From contig CANLIL010000009.1 in assembly GCA_947491305.1 (NCBI GenBank), forward strand, positions 1 through 64,000: a stretch of 64,000 nt of DNA. The letters are read 5' to 3'. The stretch comes from Flavobacteriales bacterium. Its GTDB lineage: Bacteria > Bacteroidota > Bacteroidia > Flavobacteriales_D > Crocinitomicaceae. Shown in pieces: positions 45,987-54,331 of the stretch. A program made the position numbers and the translations under genes. Under the pieces are notes generated by a model. The model did no database searches, was not told where the DNA came from, and saw only the letters and a list, made by a program, of their open reading frames with translations. Each line of letters begins with the position of its first letter. Positions within the stretch are counted from its first letter, which is position 1.

Positions 45987-46850
45987 ATGTTTTTTAATAA
46001 ATCAATTTTCTTTTTAGCGCTTTTAAGTTTATTCGCTTGTGAAAAAAACAATCCTGATCCCGCATGGATTCAGGTGAATAAATGGACCTTGGTAGAAAAT
46101 CCTGATTCGCAATTCCCAGTTGGTGAATTAACTCAAAACTTTACAGATGCAACGGTTTATGTTGATAATGAGTTGATTGGTGTATTTGAAATCCCATTTA
46201 AAATTCCAATATTAAAATCGGGAATTAAATTAATCCGCATTTATCCCACCATAAAAAACAATGGTATTTCAGCAACAAAAAAGAAATATCCTTTCGTGGA
46301 ATATTATGAAATTACAGCAAATCTAGTTCAAAATCAAACATTGGAAATTAATCCAATTACACGCTACAAAGAGTTTTTGAATATTTGGCTTGAAGATTTT
46401 GAAGATGCAGCGGTTAAAATTGAAAATGATCCAAATTCAGCTGTACAATTGTTTACTGGAAATAATCCTGCAATATTAGAATGGGGTAATTTTTATGGAA
46501 ATGTTGATCTTACTGCAAACGATTCTTTGTGGGTAGCTTATACAAGTACAGATATGGTTTTACCTAAATTCACAGAAACGTATTTAGAAATTGATTATTA
46601 CAACACATCAAATATTGTAACTGGTGTATTAGCAATCAGTTCTTCTGCAATTAATAATAATCAAAATATACAATTAAACAAACAAAGTGAATCGGCTGTT
46701 AAATGGAAAAAAATCTACATTGATTTAAAAGAAATTATATCAAACGCACAAAATGCTGAATATTTTAAAATGTCATTTCAATCGCTTTTGCCTGAAGGAC
46801 AAGCAACGGGTAAAATATGTATCGATAATGTAAAAGTGATCCATTTTTAA
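45987..46850 (+). CDS. Outer-membrane or periplasmic lipoprotein of unknown function
   Basis: The 287-residue protein starts with a lipoprotein signal peptide (FFLALLSLFAC, lipobox LFAC with Cys at about residue 18), so it is anchored by lipid. The mature part has beta-sandwich-like segments: DATVYVDNELIGVFEIPFKIPIL, resembling a carbohydrate- or PEGA-like beta domain, and a C-terminal part (ICIDNVKVIHF) like carbohydrate-binding modules. I do not recognise a named family. It ends 1 base before the sugar transferase gene, so both are co-expressed. Confidence 0.8.
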   Translation: MFFNKSIFFLALLSLFACEKNNPDPAWIQVNKWTLVENPDSQFPVGELTQNFTDATVYVDNELIGVFEIPFKIPILKSGIKLIRIYPTIKNNGISATKKKYPFVEYYEITANLVQNQTLEINPITRYKEFLNIWLEDFEDAAVKIENDPNSAVQLFTGNNPAILEWGNFYGNVDLTANDSLWVAYTSTDMVLPKFTETYLEIDYYNTSNIVTGVLAISSSAINNNQNIQLNKQSESAVKWKKIYIDLKEIISNAQNAEYFKMSFQSLLPEGQATGKICIDNVKVIHF

Positions 46851-46851
46851 G

Positions 46852-48243
46852 ATGAAGCAACGTCATTTATTAAGTATTTTAATTTTCATTGATTGGTTTA
46901 CAGCTACGATAGCTTGGACAAGTTTTTACTATTTTCGTAAAACAATTATTGAAAGAAAAGAGTTTGTAACGAGTGATACTTTTTATCTTGGTGCAATTTT
47001 AGTTCCAATTGCTTGGTTACTGTTGTATTACTTTCAAGGAACTTACCATAATATTAAAAGACATTACCGTTTCAAATTATTAAATCTCACTTTTTTCGGT
47101 TCTATCATTGGTACAATTATCATCTTTTTCACTTTACTATTAGATGACCAAATTGATGGCTATAAATCGTATTATAATCTTATTTTCTTAATTTTTAGTA
47201 TTCATTTTTCATTTGCTGTAATACCTAGAATGATTTTTATAACAATTCTAGTTAAAAGTATACATTCAGGTAAATTTAGATTTAAAACATTATTAATTGG
47301 AGGAAGCGAAAAGGCTGTTGAAATTTACAATGAATTGAAAGATTTGCCGAAAGGAATTCATCATTTTGTTGGATTTGTTAATATTAATGGTGTCGATAAA
47401 TTATTAGAGAATCAATTGAAATATTTAGGGCACGCGAATGATTTAAACGCTATTCTTCGTGATCTTGAAATTGAAGAAGTAATTATTGCGTTGGAAAGTT
47501 TAGAACACGGTAAATTAAAATCAATCGTTGGAAAATTAGAAGGCAGCGCAATTCGTATCAGAATTTTACCTGATTTGTATGATATTTTATCGGGTCATGT
47601 CAAAATGACCAACATTTTTTCACCCCTTTTAATTGAAGTAAACACTGAAACAATGCCGATTTGGCAACAATCGGTTAAACGTTTTTTAGATGTTTTGATT
47701 TCGATTGTAGCGCTCATTTTGTTAATTCCTCTTTTTTGCGTTTTAGCTTTTGCAGTTGCATTTTCCTCGAAAGGACCAATTTTGTTTTTACAAGAACGCA
47801 TTGGATTAAATGGGAAAACATTTAACATCATAAAATTTAGAACAATGTTTGTTGATTCTGAAAAAACTGGTCCGCAATTATCTTCGTCAAACGACCCACG
47901 TATAACACCAGTTGGTCGAATCATGCGAAAACTAAGACTAGATGAATTCCCTCAATTTATGAATGTTTTACTTGGTGATATGTCATTAGTTGGACCTCGA
48001 CCTGAACGACAATTCTATATTGATAAAATTTGTGAAATAGAGCCTCAATATTTGCATTTAACAAAAGTTAGACCGGGTATTACTTCTTGGGGACAAGTGA
48101 AATTTGGTTACGCAGAAAACGTAGAACAAATGTTGGAACGCATGAAATTTGATTTGTTGTATCTGAAAAACAGAACATTAGCATTGGATTTTAAAATAAT
48201 GCTTTACACATTATTGATTGTCGTAAAAGCCAAAGGCAAGTAA
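46852..48243 (+). CDS. Polyprenyl glycosylphosphotransferase (WcaJ/WbaP-like)
   Basis: The 463-residue protein starts surface-glycan synthesis by moving a sugar-1-phosphate from a nucleotide sugar to undecaprenyl phosphate. It has four transmembrane helices in the first 135 residues, a Rossmann-like central domain (TLLIGGSEKAVEIYNEL, LEIEEVIIALES) and the C-terminal catalytic domain: KRFLDVLISIVALIL, KFRTMFVDSE, LRLDEFPQFMNVLLGDMSLVGPRPE and VRPGITSWGQV with the conserved Asp-Glu pair. All core motifs are intact. It is co-expressed with the lipoprotein gene and ends flush with the FAH-type gene. Confidence 0.93.
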   Translation: MKQRHLLSILIFIDWFTATIAWTSFYYFRKTIIERKEFVTSDTFYLGAILVPIAWLLLYYFQGTYHNIKRHYRFKLLNLTFFGSIIGTIIIFFTLLLDDQIDGYKSYYNLIFLIFSIHFSFAVIPRMIFITILVKSIHSGKFRFKTLLIGGSEKAVEIYNELKDLPKGIHHFVGFVNINGVDKLLENQLKYLGHANDLNAILRDLEIEEVIIALESLEHGKLKSIVGKLEGSAIRIRILPDLYDILSGHVKMTNIFSPLLIEVNTETMPIWQQSVKRFLDVLISIVALILLIPLFCVLAFAVAFSSKGPILFLQERIGLNGKTFNIIKFRTMFVDSEKTGPQLSSSNDPRITPVGRIMRKLRLDEFPQFMNVLLGDMSLVGPRPERQFYIDKICEIEPQYLHLTKVRPGITSWGQVKFGYAENVEQMLERMKFDLLYLKNRTLALDFKIMLYTLLIVVKAKGK

Positions 48244-48855
48244 TTATTTTACTTGAAAGGAAAACATTTTTTTACCTTCTAAAAATCCTTCTAAAACATC
48301 ACCGATTACAACAGGGCCAACTCCAGCAGGTGTTCCTGTAAAAATCAAATCACCTTTTTTCAAGGTCATAAAAGTTGAGATATATGCAATGATTTGATCA
48401 ATGTTAAAAATCATTTCAGTCGAATTTCCTTGTTGAACAACTGTTCCATTTTTTTTTAATTCAAAGGAAATATTAGACGCATCAATCTTCGAAAGCTCAA
48501 TGAATTCAGTTGAAATTGGCGCGCTATGTTCCCAAGCTTTTGCAATTTCCCAAGGCAAACCTTTTTCTTTACAATTTTGTTGTAAATCACGCGCAGTAAA
48601 ATCTATTCCAATTGTTACCGCGGCATAATATTTATGGGCAAATTTTTCAGCGATATTTTTCCCGACTTTATCAATACGGTAAACTAACTCACATTCATAA
48701 TGTAAATCATTCGTGAAATCAGGCTTGTAAAAATCGTAGCCATTTCTTAAAATTGCTGTATCTGGCTTCATGAAAAAAACGGGAGTTTCCGAAACTTGCG
48801 CTTTCATTTCTTTTGCATGTTCAGCATAATTCCGTCCTATACAAATGATTTTCAT
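48244..48855 (-). CDS. Fumarylacetoacetate hydrolase-family enzyme
   Basis: The 203-residue protein is a single FAH domain with the metal-dependent signature: GRNYAEHAKEM near the start, FMKPDTAILRNG, HYECELVYRID, IGIDFTARDLQ, KAWEHSAP and DLIFTGTPAGVGPV. Bacterial short members usually act on acylpyruvates or oxaloacetate (decarboxylation or hydrolysis). The substrate is unassigned. It lies 1 base after the exonuclease gene and is probably in its operon. Confidence 0.88.
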   Translation of the reverse strand: MKIICIGRNYAEHAKEMKAQVSETPVFFMKPDTAILRNGYDFYKPDFTNDLHYECELVYRIDKVGKNIAEKFAHKYYAAVTIGIDFTARDLQQNCKEKGLPWEIAKAWEHSAPISTEFIELSKIDASNISFELKKNGTVVQQGNSTEMIFNIDQIIAYISTFMTLKKGDLIFTGTPAGVGPVVIGDVLEGFLEGKKMFSFQVK

Positions 48856-48856
48856 C

Positions 48857-49696
48857 TTATTTGAATTTATTTTTTAATGCATTTAATTTGTCCTCGAGAT
48901 TTACAGTGGTTTCTTTAATTTCTTTTTCTAATTTAATTTTCTCCATTTCTTTACGTAAACATTGTTTCGTGTATAAGGGAAAATCAGCATCAAGCATCCA
49001 ACCATAATATCCAGGTTCAGTTTTAGCTACATCTTTTATAGTTTTATTTTTATGTTTACCAAAGTTATAGATTGCCTCTCCTTTGTCGTTAATTGCAAGT
49101 CTTCCAGCGAAATCAAGTAAATTATTATTTCCAGCTTTTGAGAAATTTGAAAGAAAATCTACGTTACCTTCTAGTTGGTCATAGCGTTCAATTTGTGCTT
49201 TTAATACATCCCAAGTTGCTTCAGCATCGTACATAGCATTGTGCGCATTTTCAATTTCTTTATTACAATAGAATTTATATGCGGCTGACAAAGTACGTTG
49301 TTCCATTTTATGGAAAATATTTTGAACGTCAACAAATTGTCGGTTGGAAACGTCGAATGTAGATTTTGCGCGCATCAATTCCTCTGCAAGTACTGGAATG
49401 TCAAATTTATTAGAATTGTAACCTGCTAAATCTGCATCACCTATGAATGCAACCACTTCAGCTGCAATTTGTGAAAATGTTGGTGCGTCTGCAATATCCT
49501 TCTCATAGATTCCATGAATTTCGCTAACTTCAATTGGAATAGGCATTTCAGGATTTACACGTTTTAAATATTTTTCTTCAGTACCATCTGTGTTTACTTT
49601 GATAATCGCAATTTCAACTATGCGATCACTTGTAACATTTGTTCCCGTTGTTTCAAGATCAAAAATTGCCAATGGTTTTTTTAAAGATATGTTCAT
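48857..49696 (-). CDS. DEDDh 3'-5' exonuclease (PolC-epsilon/ExoX-like)
   Basis: The 279-residue protein has an N-terminal exonuclease domain with Exo I AIFDLETTGTNVTSDRIVEIA, Exo II YNSKFDIPVLAEEL and Exo III HNAMYDAEATWDVL containing the catalytic His and Asp, as in the DNA polymerase III epsilon subunit. The C-terminal part (YNFGKHKNKTIKDVAKTEPGYYGWML) matches the ExoX-like C-terminal domain. It may proofread or process DNA or RNA; the gene is not next to a polymerase. It heads a unit with the FAH-type gene and has a TAACTTTG promoter box. Confidence 0.9.
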   Translation of the reverse strand: MNISLKKPLAIFDLETTGTNVTSDRIVEIAIIKVNTDGTEEKYLKRVNPEMPIPIEVSEIHGIYEKDIADAPTFSQIAAEVVAFIGDADLAGYNSNKFDIPVLAEELMRAKSTFDVSNRQFVDVQNIFHKMEQRTLSAAYKFYCNKEIENAHNAMYDAEATWDVLKAQIERYDQLEGNVDFLSNFSKAGNNNLLDFAGRLAINDKGEAIYNFGKHKNKTIKDVAKTEPGYYGWMLDADFPLYTKQCLRKEMEKIKLEKEIKETTVNLEDKLNALKNKFK

Positions 49697-49712
49697 TCTT
49701 CTTTGTTTTAGA

Positions 49713-49720
49713 CAAAGTTA
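49713..49720 (-). promoter_or_regulatory. -7 promoter box (TAACTTTG) of the exonuclease gene
   Basis: Full match to TAnnTTTG on the minus strand, 16 bases before the ATG at 49696. Confidence 0.5.
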
Positions 49721-49732
49721 ACAGAAATAACT

Positions 49733-49762
49733 AAAAGAGGCTGCTCATTCCTGGCAGCCTCT
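49733..49762 (-). terminator. Intrinsic terminator of the first PorE-like gene
   Basis: AGAGGCTGC / GCAGCCTCT stem of 9 base pairs with a 9-base loop, followed on the minus strand by TTTTAG. It is 4 bases after the stop of the gene at 49767. Confidence 0.75.
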
Positions 49763-49766
49763 AAAT

Positions 49767-51851
49767 TTATTCAGTCTTCAAACCTACAAATTGATAGGGA
49801 GTGTATTTCTCTAATTTATCTGCATCAGCATCGTAAGGCGGACCGTCAACTATTGCTGAAGTGATAACAATGTTAACGCGACCTTTATAAGCGGGGTTTT
49901 CTTCAAAGTAGGCGATTAAATCGTATTTTAAATTTTCAGCCCTCATTTTTGTCAATTCCTCATTTGATTGATAAGCTTTTGTTGGAACGGTTGAAGCGGA
50001 TGAATAGATATTTACAGTAATTGTGTTTCTACCTTTTTCGAGTTGTTCAATAATTTCCTTTAAAAATTTTTTTAAATCACCTCTTCGCGTTGTAATTTTA
50101 TTTTTATTGTATTCAAAATAGTGTAAAAACTCTAAATTTTTAAAAGTAGAAATAACAACTTCTTTTATTTCTTTTATTGAATCCTTGATTAAACGTATTG
50201 TTTTCGTTTTAGGATCATAGATAAAATTGCGCACTATTTTTTCGTTGTCATTTAATGATGATGTTGTAATAGATTCACCAAAAAGATCGCTTGACCCATC
50301 ATCTTTTGTATAGGTCATTTCGTATGTTTTATCAGGTTTTAATCCGAAAAAAATTAATCCATCTCGAAGTCTTGGGTATATTTTTTGATTTTTTTCAACT
50401 TCATCACATCCTTCGCACTTGAAATCTAATTCTAGAAATAAATCATTTGGAAGTGAAGAATTATCTGCAGTTTTTATGTGACCTTCAAATAGTATTGTTT
50501 TTTTTGAAGGAATTGACGTATTTATGATTTCATAAATGTCTTTTTCACCAAATCCATTGGGTCTGTCAGAAGTGAAAAAACCTCTTGAGCCGTCGTATGT
50601 TGACGTATAATAAATTTCATCATTTGAAGAGTTTACAGGTGTGCCCATGTTTTTTGAGACACTCCAATTTCCATTTTCATTTTCTGAAGTTAAAATATCA
50701 AAACCTCCCATACTTTTTGGCCCATTGGATGCATAGTAGAGTGTTTTATTATCTGCTGATAAAAATGGTGCGTCTTCATCGTATTTAGAATTAATATTCG
50801 GCCCCATGTTTTCAGGTTTCGTCCATTCGTTTGGAGAAGTTTTTTGCATAAAATAGAGATCTCTTCCACCAAAACCTCCAGGACGATCTGAAGAAAAAAA
50901 GAGCAGATTTTTATCTTGCGAAAAATAACAATGAGTTTCCCAGAATTCGGTATTCAATCCCTTAATTGAAACAATGTCAATTTTATTTTTTCTCTTAGAA
51001 TTAATTTCTGTTGAATAAATATCTCCATTTCCTGTTGTGTCTTGGTATAAATACAATTGCCTTTCATCTGAACTAATCGATACGGAAGCTTCATTTCTAT
51101 TGGGTAAACAAAATGATAGTTTTTCAGGTTTCGACCAAATAGAATCTATATTCATGTAACTTACATAAATATCTTCAAATGGTAAATTAGTGGATGGATC
51201 TGTTGTTTGTTCATTTTTCTTCCATTTTTTGCGGGCTGTAAAATACAATGATGTGCCGTCCAATGAAATGACTGGTGTATACTCAGGGAATTCTGAATTA
51301 ATAGTATTTCCCATGTTCTTGATTTTTATCGATGCATTCATTTCAATTTGCGTCGAAGCATATTCACACTGCATTAATTTTAATTTTGAAAGTTCTTTTA
51401 ATTCTGATTTTTCCTTTGCTAAGGAAATAAACTTAGAATAAAATTCTTTTGCTTTTTCTAATTCAAATTTTTTGTGATAACATGTTGCTAAGTAATAGTA
51501 CAATTCAATTGGAGCATTTTTTTCATTGGCACTAAAAACATCAAAATTTAGTGATACATGCTCTTTTGCTTTTTCAAAGTAGGGGATAGCTTCTGAAAAT
51601 TGATTATTTATTTTTGTCAATAAAAATCCTTTTCTATAATTATAATTACTGCTAGCGTTATTTTTTTCCAATAGTTTATCGACTAATTTATTGGCATGAA
51701 AATAATATTCATTTTGAATGTATTTGGAAGACTCTTTTAATAGTTGACTTTCATTTCCGTTAGCAATTATTTTAGTTATTTCATTGTCAATTGATTGTCC
51801 AAATGAGTTAAATAGGAATACTGAAAATAGAATTAATAAAATTGGTTTCAT
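49767..51851 (-). CDS. PorE-like protein with diverged C-terminal domain
   Basis: The 694-residue protein has a signal peptide (MKPILLILFSVFLFNSFGQ), N-terminal TPR-like repeats (about residues 25-165, NYNYRKGFLLTKINNQFSEAIPYFEKAKEH), and a six-bladed PD40-type propeller with DGTSLYFTARKKW, DRPGGFGGRDLYFM and SNGPKSMGGFDILT units. The regulatory domain present in its two neighbours is missing, and the OmpA-like end is diverged: at the usual SHTDCRG place it reads SSASTVPTK, though the later K-M-R-A-E-N-L-K resembles the Arg-containing helix. Peptidoglycan binding therefore looks lost. Start at ATG 51851. It is the last and shortest of three tandem paralogues. Confidence 0.82.
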   Translation of the reverse strand: MKPILLILFSVFLFNSFGQSIDNEITKIIANGNESQLLKESSKYIQNEYYFHANKLVDKLLEKNNASSNYNYRKGFLLTKINNQFSEAIPYFEKAKEHVSLNFDVFSANEKNAPIELYYYLATCYHKKFELEKAKEFYSKFISLAKEKSELKELSKLKLMQCEYASTQIEMNASIKIKNMGNTINSEFPEYTPVISLDGTSLYFTARKKWKKNEQTTDPSTNLPFEDIYVSYMNIDSIWSKPEKLSFCLPNRNEASVSISSDERQLYLYQDTTGNGDIYSTEINSKRKNKIDIVSIKGLNTEFWETHCYFSQDKNLLFFSSDRPGGFGGRDLYFMQKTSPNEWTKPENMGPNINSKYDEDAPFLSADNKTLYYASNGPKSMGGFDILTSENENGNWSVSKNMGTPVNSSNDEIYYTSTYDGSRGFFTSDRPNGFGEKDIYEIINTSIPSKKTILFEGHIKTADNSSLPNDLFLELDFKCEGCDEVEKNQKIYPRLRDGLIFFGLKPDKTYEMTYTKDDGSSDLFGESITTSSLNDNEKIVRNFIYDPKTKTIRLIKDSIKEIKEVVISTFKNLEFLHYFEYNKNKITTRRGDLKKFLKEIIEQLEKGRNTITVNIYSSASTVPTKAYQSNEELTKMRAENLKYDLIAYFEENPAYKGRVNIVITSAIVDGPPYDADADKLEKYTPYQFVGLKTE

Positions 51852-51885
51852 GATGTTTAACGAGTTTTGTTTGCATAAATATAAC

Positions 51886-51916
51886 AAAAAAAAAGTCCAA
51901 TTTTACTTGGACTTTT
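51886..51916 (-). terminator. Intrinsic terminator of the middle PorE-like gene
   Basis: AAAAGTCCAA / TTGGACTTTT stem of 10 base pairs with a 6-base loop, followed by a T run on the minus strand. It separates the middle and last paralogues. Confidence 0.85.
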
Positions 51917-51934
51917 CATTTTTTCAAGAGTTTA

Positions 51935-54283
51935 TTATTTTTTGATAATTTTAAATTCAGTTCGTCGATTCGCTTGATGTTGTTCTTCTGTACAAGTAGA
52001 TTCAACGTCACCTTCACAGCCACAATCATTTACCAATTTAGTTTCACCGTAGCCAAAACTTGTAATTCTAGTTGGATTTGTAATTCGTTTTTTAATGAAT
52101 TCTGCCGATGATTCAGCTCGTTCTTTTGAAAGTTCATTGTTAAATTCAAGTGTCCCTCTACAATCTGTATGAGAACCCAATTCAATTTCCATTGTAGGAT
52201 TATCATTCATGATTTTAATAATTTTATTCAATTCAATTTTAGCATCTTTTCTAATGGATGATTTATTGAAATTAAAGTAAATTGGGTTTAAATTAAATAA
52301 TTTTGATAAATCACTTCCAATATCTGATCGTTTAAGATCAAATGATTTATTGATGTTTTCATCAACTGATTCGTCTTGCTCGATTTCATACGTTTGAGTA
52401 ATGTAATTTTCTTTCATCACTTTTACACTGAAATTTGTTTTGTTTTTACTTGTTACATTTTCAATGTTTTTCACGTTGAATTTACCATTCTTATCAGTAA
52501 CACCTTTGGCAATTATAGCTCCAGTCGTTGGGTTTATAATTTCTATTTTCGCATTTTGAAGAGCTGTTGAAGTACCATTCTCAGTAATAAATCCAGCTAT
52601 AGAATAAACTTTTTGTGGCGTAATATTTTTCTTTTTTACATCTAAAATTACTTTTTTATAGATTTCAGAATTGTTTTCAGAAGGAGCAATAAAAGTTTCA
52701 GAGTATAGTTTCTTGTTTTCTTCTGGATTTGTATAACTAATTTCGTATTCCTTTCCTGCTTGAAGTTCACTCATAAAGAAACCATCTCTTAATCTCGGGA
52801 AAATTTGACGCGTATTTTTAGTGTCACATGAATTACATTTTAAAGCGATTGAAATTGGGAAGTTTTCAGGTAACGGAGATCCATTAGACATCACAACATT
52901 CCCTTTCAAAATATTTAGCGTTCGAACACCTAAATAGTCATTTTTAATTTCATAGATGTCTTTTTCTCCAAATCCATCTGCTCTAAATGATGTCATGTAT
53001 CCTCTTAATCCATCAATTGTAGTAGTGTAAAAAATATCATCATTCGTAGAATTAAACGGGTAACCAACATTTTTCGCAACACCCCAATTTCCATCAGATT
53101 CAATTTCACACACCATTACATCAAATCCACCCATACTTTTATCACCATTCGAAGAATAGAATAATTGTTTTCCATCTACGGATAAAAAAGGTGAATCTTC
53201 ATCTGCAGCAGAGTTAATATTAGCTCCAAGATTTTCAGCTTTTCCCCATGTGTTATCTTCATTCTTTTTTGTTACATAGATATCGCGACCTCCAAATCCT
53301 CCTGGACGATCTGATACAAAATACATTTTACTTTTGTCTAGAGATAAATAACAATGCGTCTCCCATGCATCAGTATTGATTTCTTTATTGTCTAACTTTT
53401 TAATTTCGTTAAATTTTTGACTGTAAAAATCACTGTAGTAAACATCGCCATTTCCAGTTGTGTCTTCGTAGAGATAAATTTTACGTTCATCTGAACTTAC
53501 AGCAATTGTTGCTTCGTTTCTGTCTGGTCGACAAAAATCTAATTTAACAGCACTTGTCCAAGTTGAATCAAAATCCATGTAACTAACATATACATCTTCT
53601 GTATAAAAATTAGTTGATACATCTTTAAAGTTTTCCGATTTTTTGTCTTCCCATGGTCTTCTTGATGTATAATATAAAGCAGAACCATCTAATGAAATAA
53701 CTGGACTATAATCTGGGTACTCATTATTTACCGCTGATCCAATGTTTTTTAAACTAACATTAACTGGACTTTTTATTAAGGTTTTAGCATTTTCACATTG
53801 TTTCAAGTTTAGCTTTGCTTGAGGAACCAATGTAGATTTTGCAATTGATTTTTCTAAAAACAATTTATAATTGATTTCTGCATTTTCAATATCACCCGAT
53901 AAATGATAACAATGTCCTAAATGAAAAAAGGCATCAAATGGCGCACTAATTTCTTTAGTAGAATACGCATCGTATTTCTTTTTGTTGTTAGAAACTGCTT
54001 TTAATAGAAAAGGCAAAGCTGTTTTGCTATCTTTTCTAGACTCAAGAACTAAGAAGCCTTTTCTGTAGTTGTAGTTTGCGTTGTCAGGCTTTAAATTAAT
54101 TAAAGCATTTACAACAATTTCAGCTTGATAAAGATAGCCTTCATCGATTAGTCTAGAACTTTCCGTTACTAATTCTAATTCATTTGCTGTTTTAGTGAAT
54201 TCGATAACTTGTTCATCAGACTTCTGACCAAAAGTTAAATTTAATGACAATAGTATTGCCAATGTAGATAGAATGGTTTTCAT
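51935..54283 (-). CDS. PorE-like TPR/propeller/CRD/OmpA protein, middle copy
   Basis: The 782-residue exported protein (signal peptide MKTILSTLAILLSLNLTFGQ; no lipobox) has TPR-like helices (about 20-170), a PD40 propeller (about 190-450), a Cys-pair beta region (KCNSCDTKNTRQIFPRLRDG), a carboxypeptidase-regulatory-like domain (about 570-645, FITENGTSTALQNAKIEI), and a C-terminal OmpA domain (about 665-782). The latter contains the peptidoglycan-binding LGSHTDCRGTLEFNNELSKERAESS. This layout matches PorE, the T9SS component that binds peptidoglycan. Whether it serves T9SS here is inference. Confidence 0.85.
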   Translation of the reverse strand: MKTILSTLAILLSLNLTFGQKSDEQVIEFTKTANELELVTESSRLIDEGYLYQAEIVVNALINLKPDNANYNYRKGFLVLESRKDSKTALPFLLKAVSNNKKKYDAYSTKEISAPFDAFFHLGHCYHLSGDIENAEINYKLFLEKSIAKSTLVPQAKLNLKQCENAKTLIKSPVNVSLKNIGSAVNNEYPDYSPVISLDGSALYYTSRRPWEDKKSENFKDVSTNFYTEDVYVSYMDFDSTWTSAVKLDFCRPDRNEATIAVSSDERKIYLYEDTTGNGDVYYSDFYSQKFNEIKKLDNKEINTDAWETHCYLSLDKSKMYFVSDRPGGFGGRDIYVTKKNEDNTWGKAENLGANINSAADEDSPFLSVDGKQLFYSSNGDKSMGGFDVMVCEIESDGNWGVAKNVGYPFNSTNDDIFYTTTIDGLRGYMTSFRADGFGEKDIYEIKNDYLGVRTLNILKGNVVMSNGSPLPENFPISIALKCNSCDTKNTRQIFPRLRDGFFMSELQAGKEYEISYTNPEENKKLYSETFIAPSENNSEIYKKVILDVKKKNITPQKVYSIAGFITENGTSTALQNAKIEIINPTTGAIIAKGVTDKNGKFNVKNIENVTSKNKTNFSVKVMKENYITQTYEIEQDESVDENINKSFDLKRSDIGSDLSKLFNLNPIYFNFNKSSIRKDAKIELNKIIKIMNDNPTMEIELGSHTDCRGTLEFNNELSKERAESSAEFIKKRITNPTRITSFGYGETKLVNDCGCEGDVESTCTEEQHQANRRTEFKIIKK

Positions 54284-54331
54284 AATGTATAAAAAATTAA
54301 GTATTTTTTTTATTCTCGACTAAATTACAAA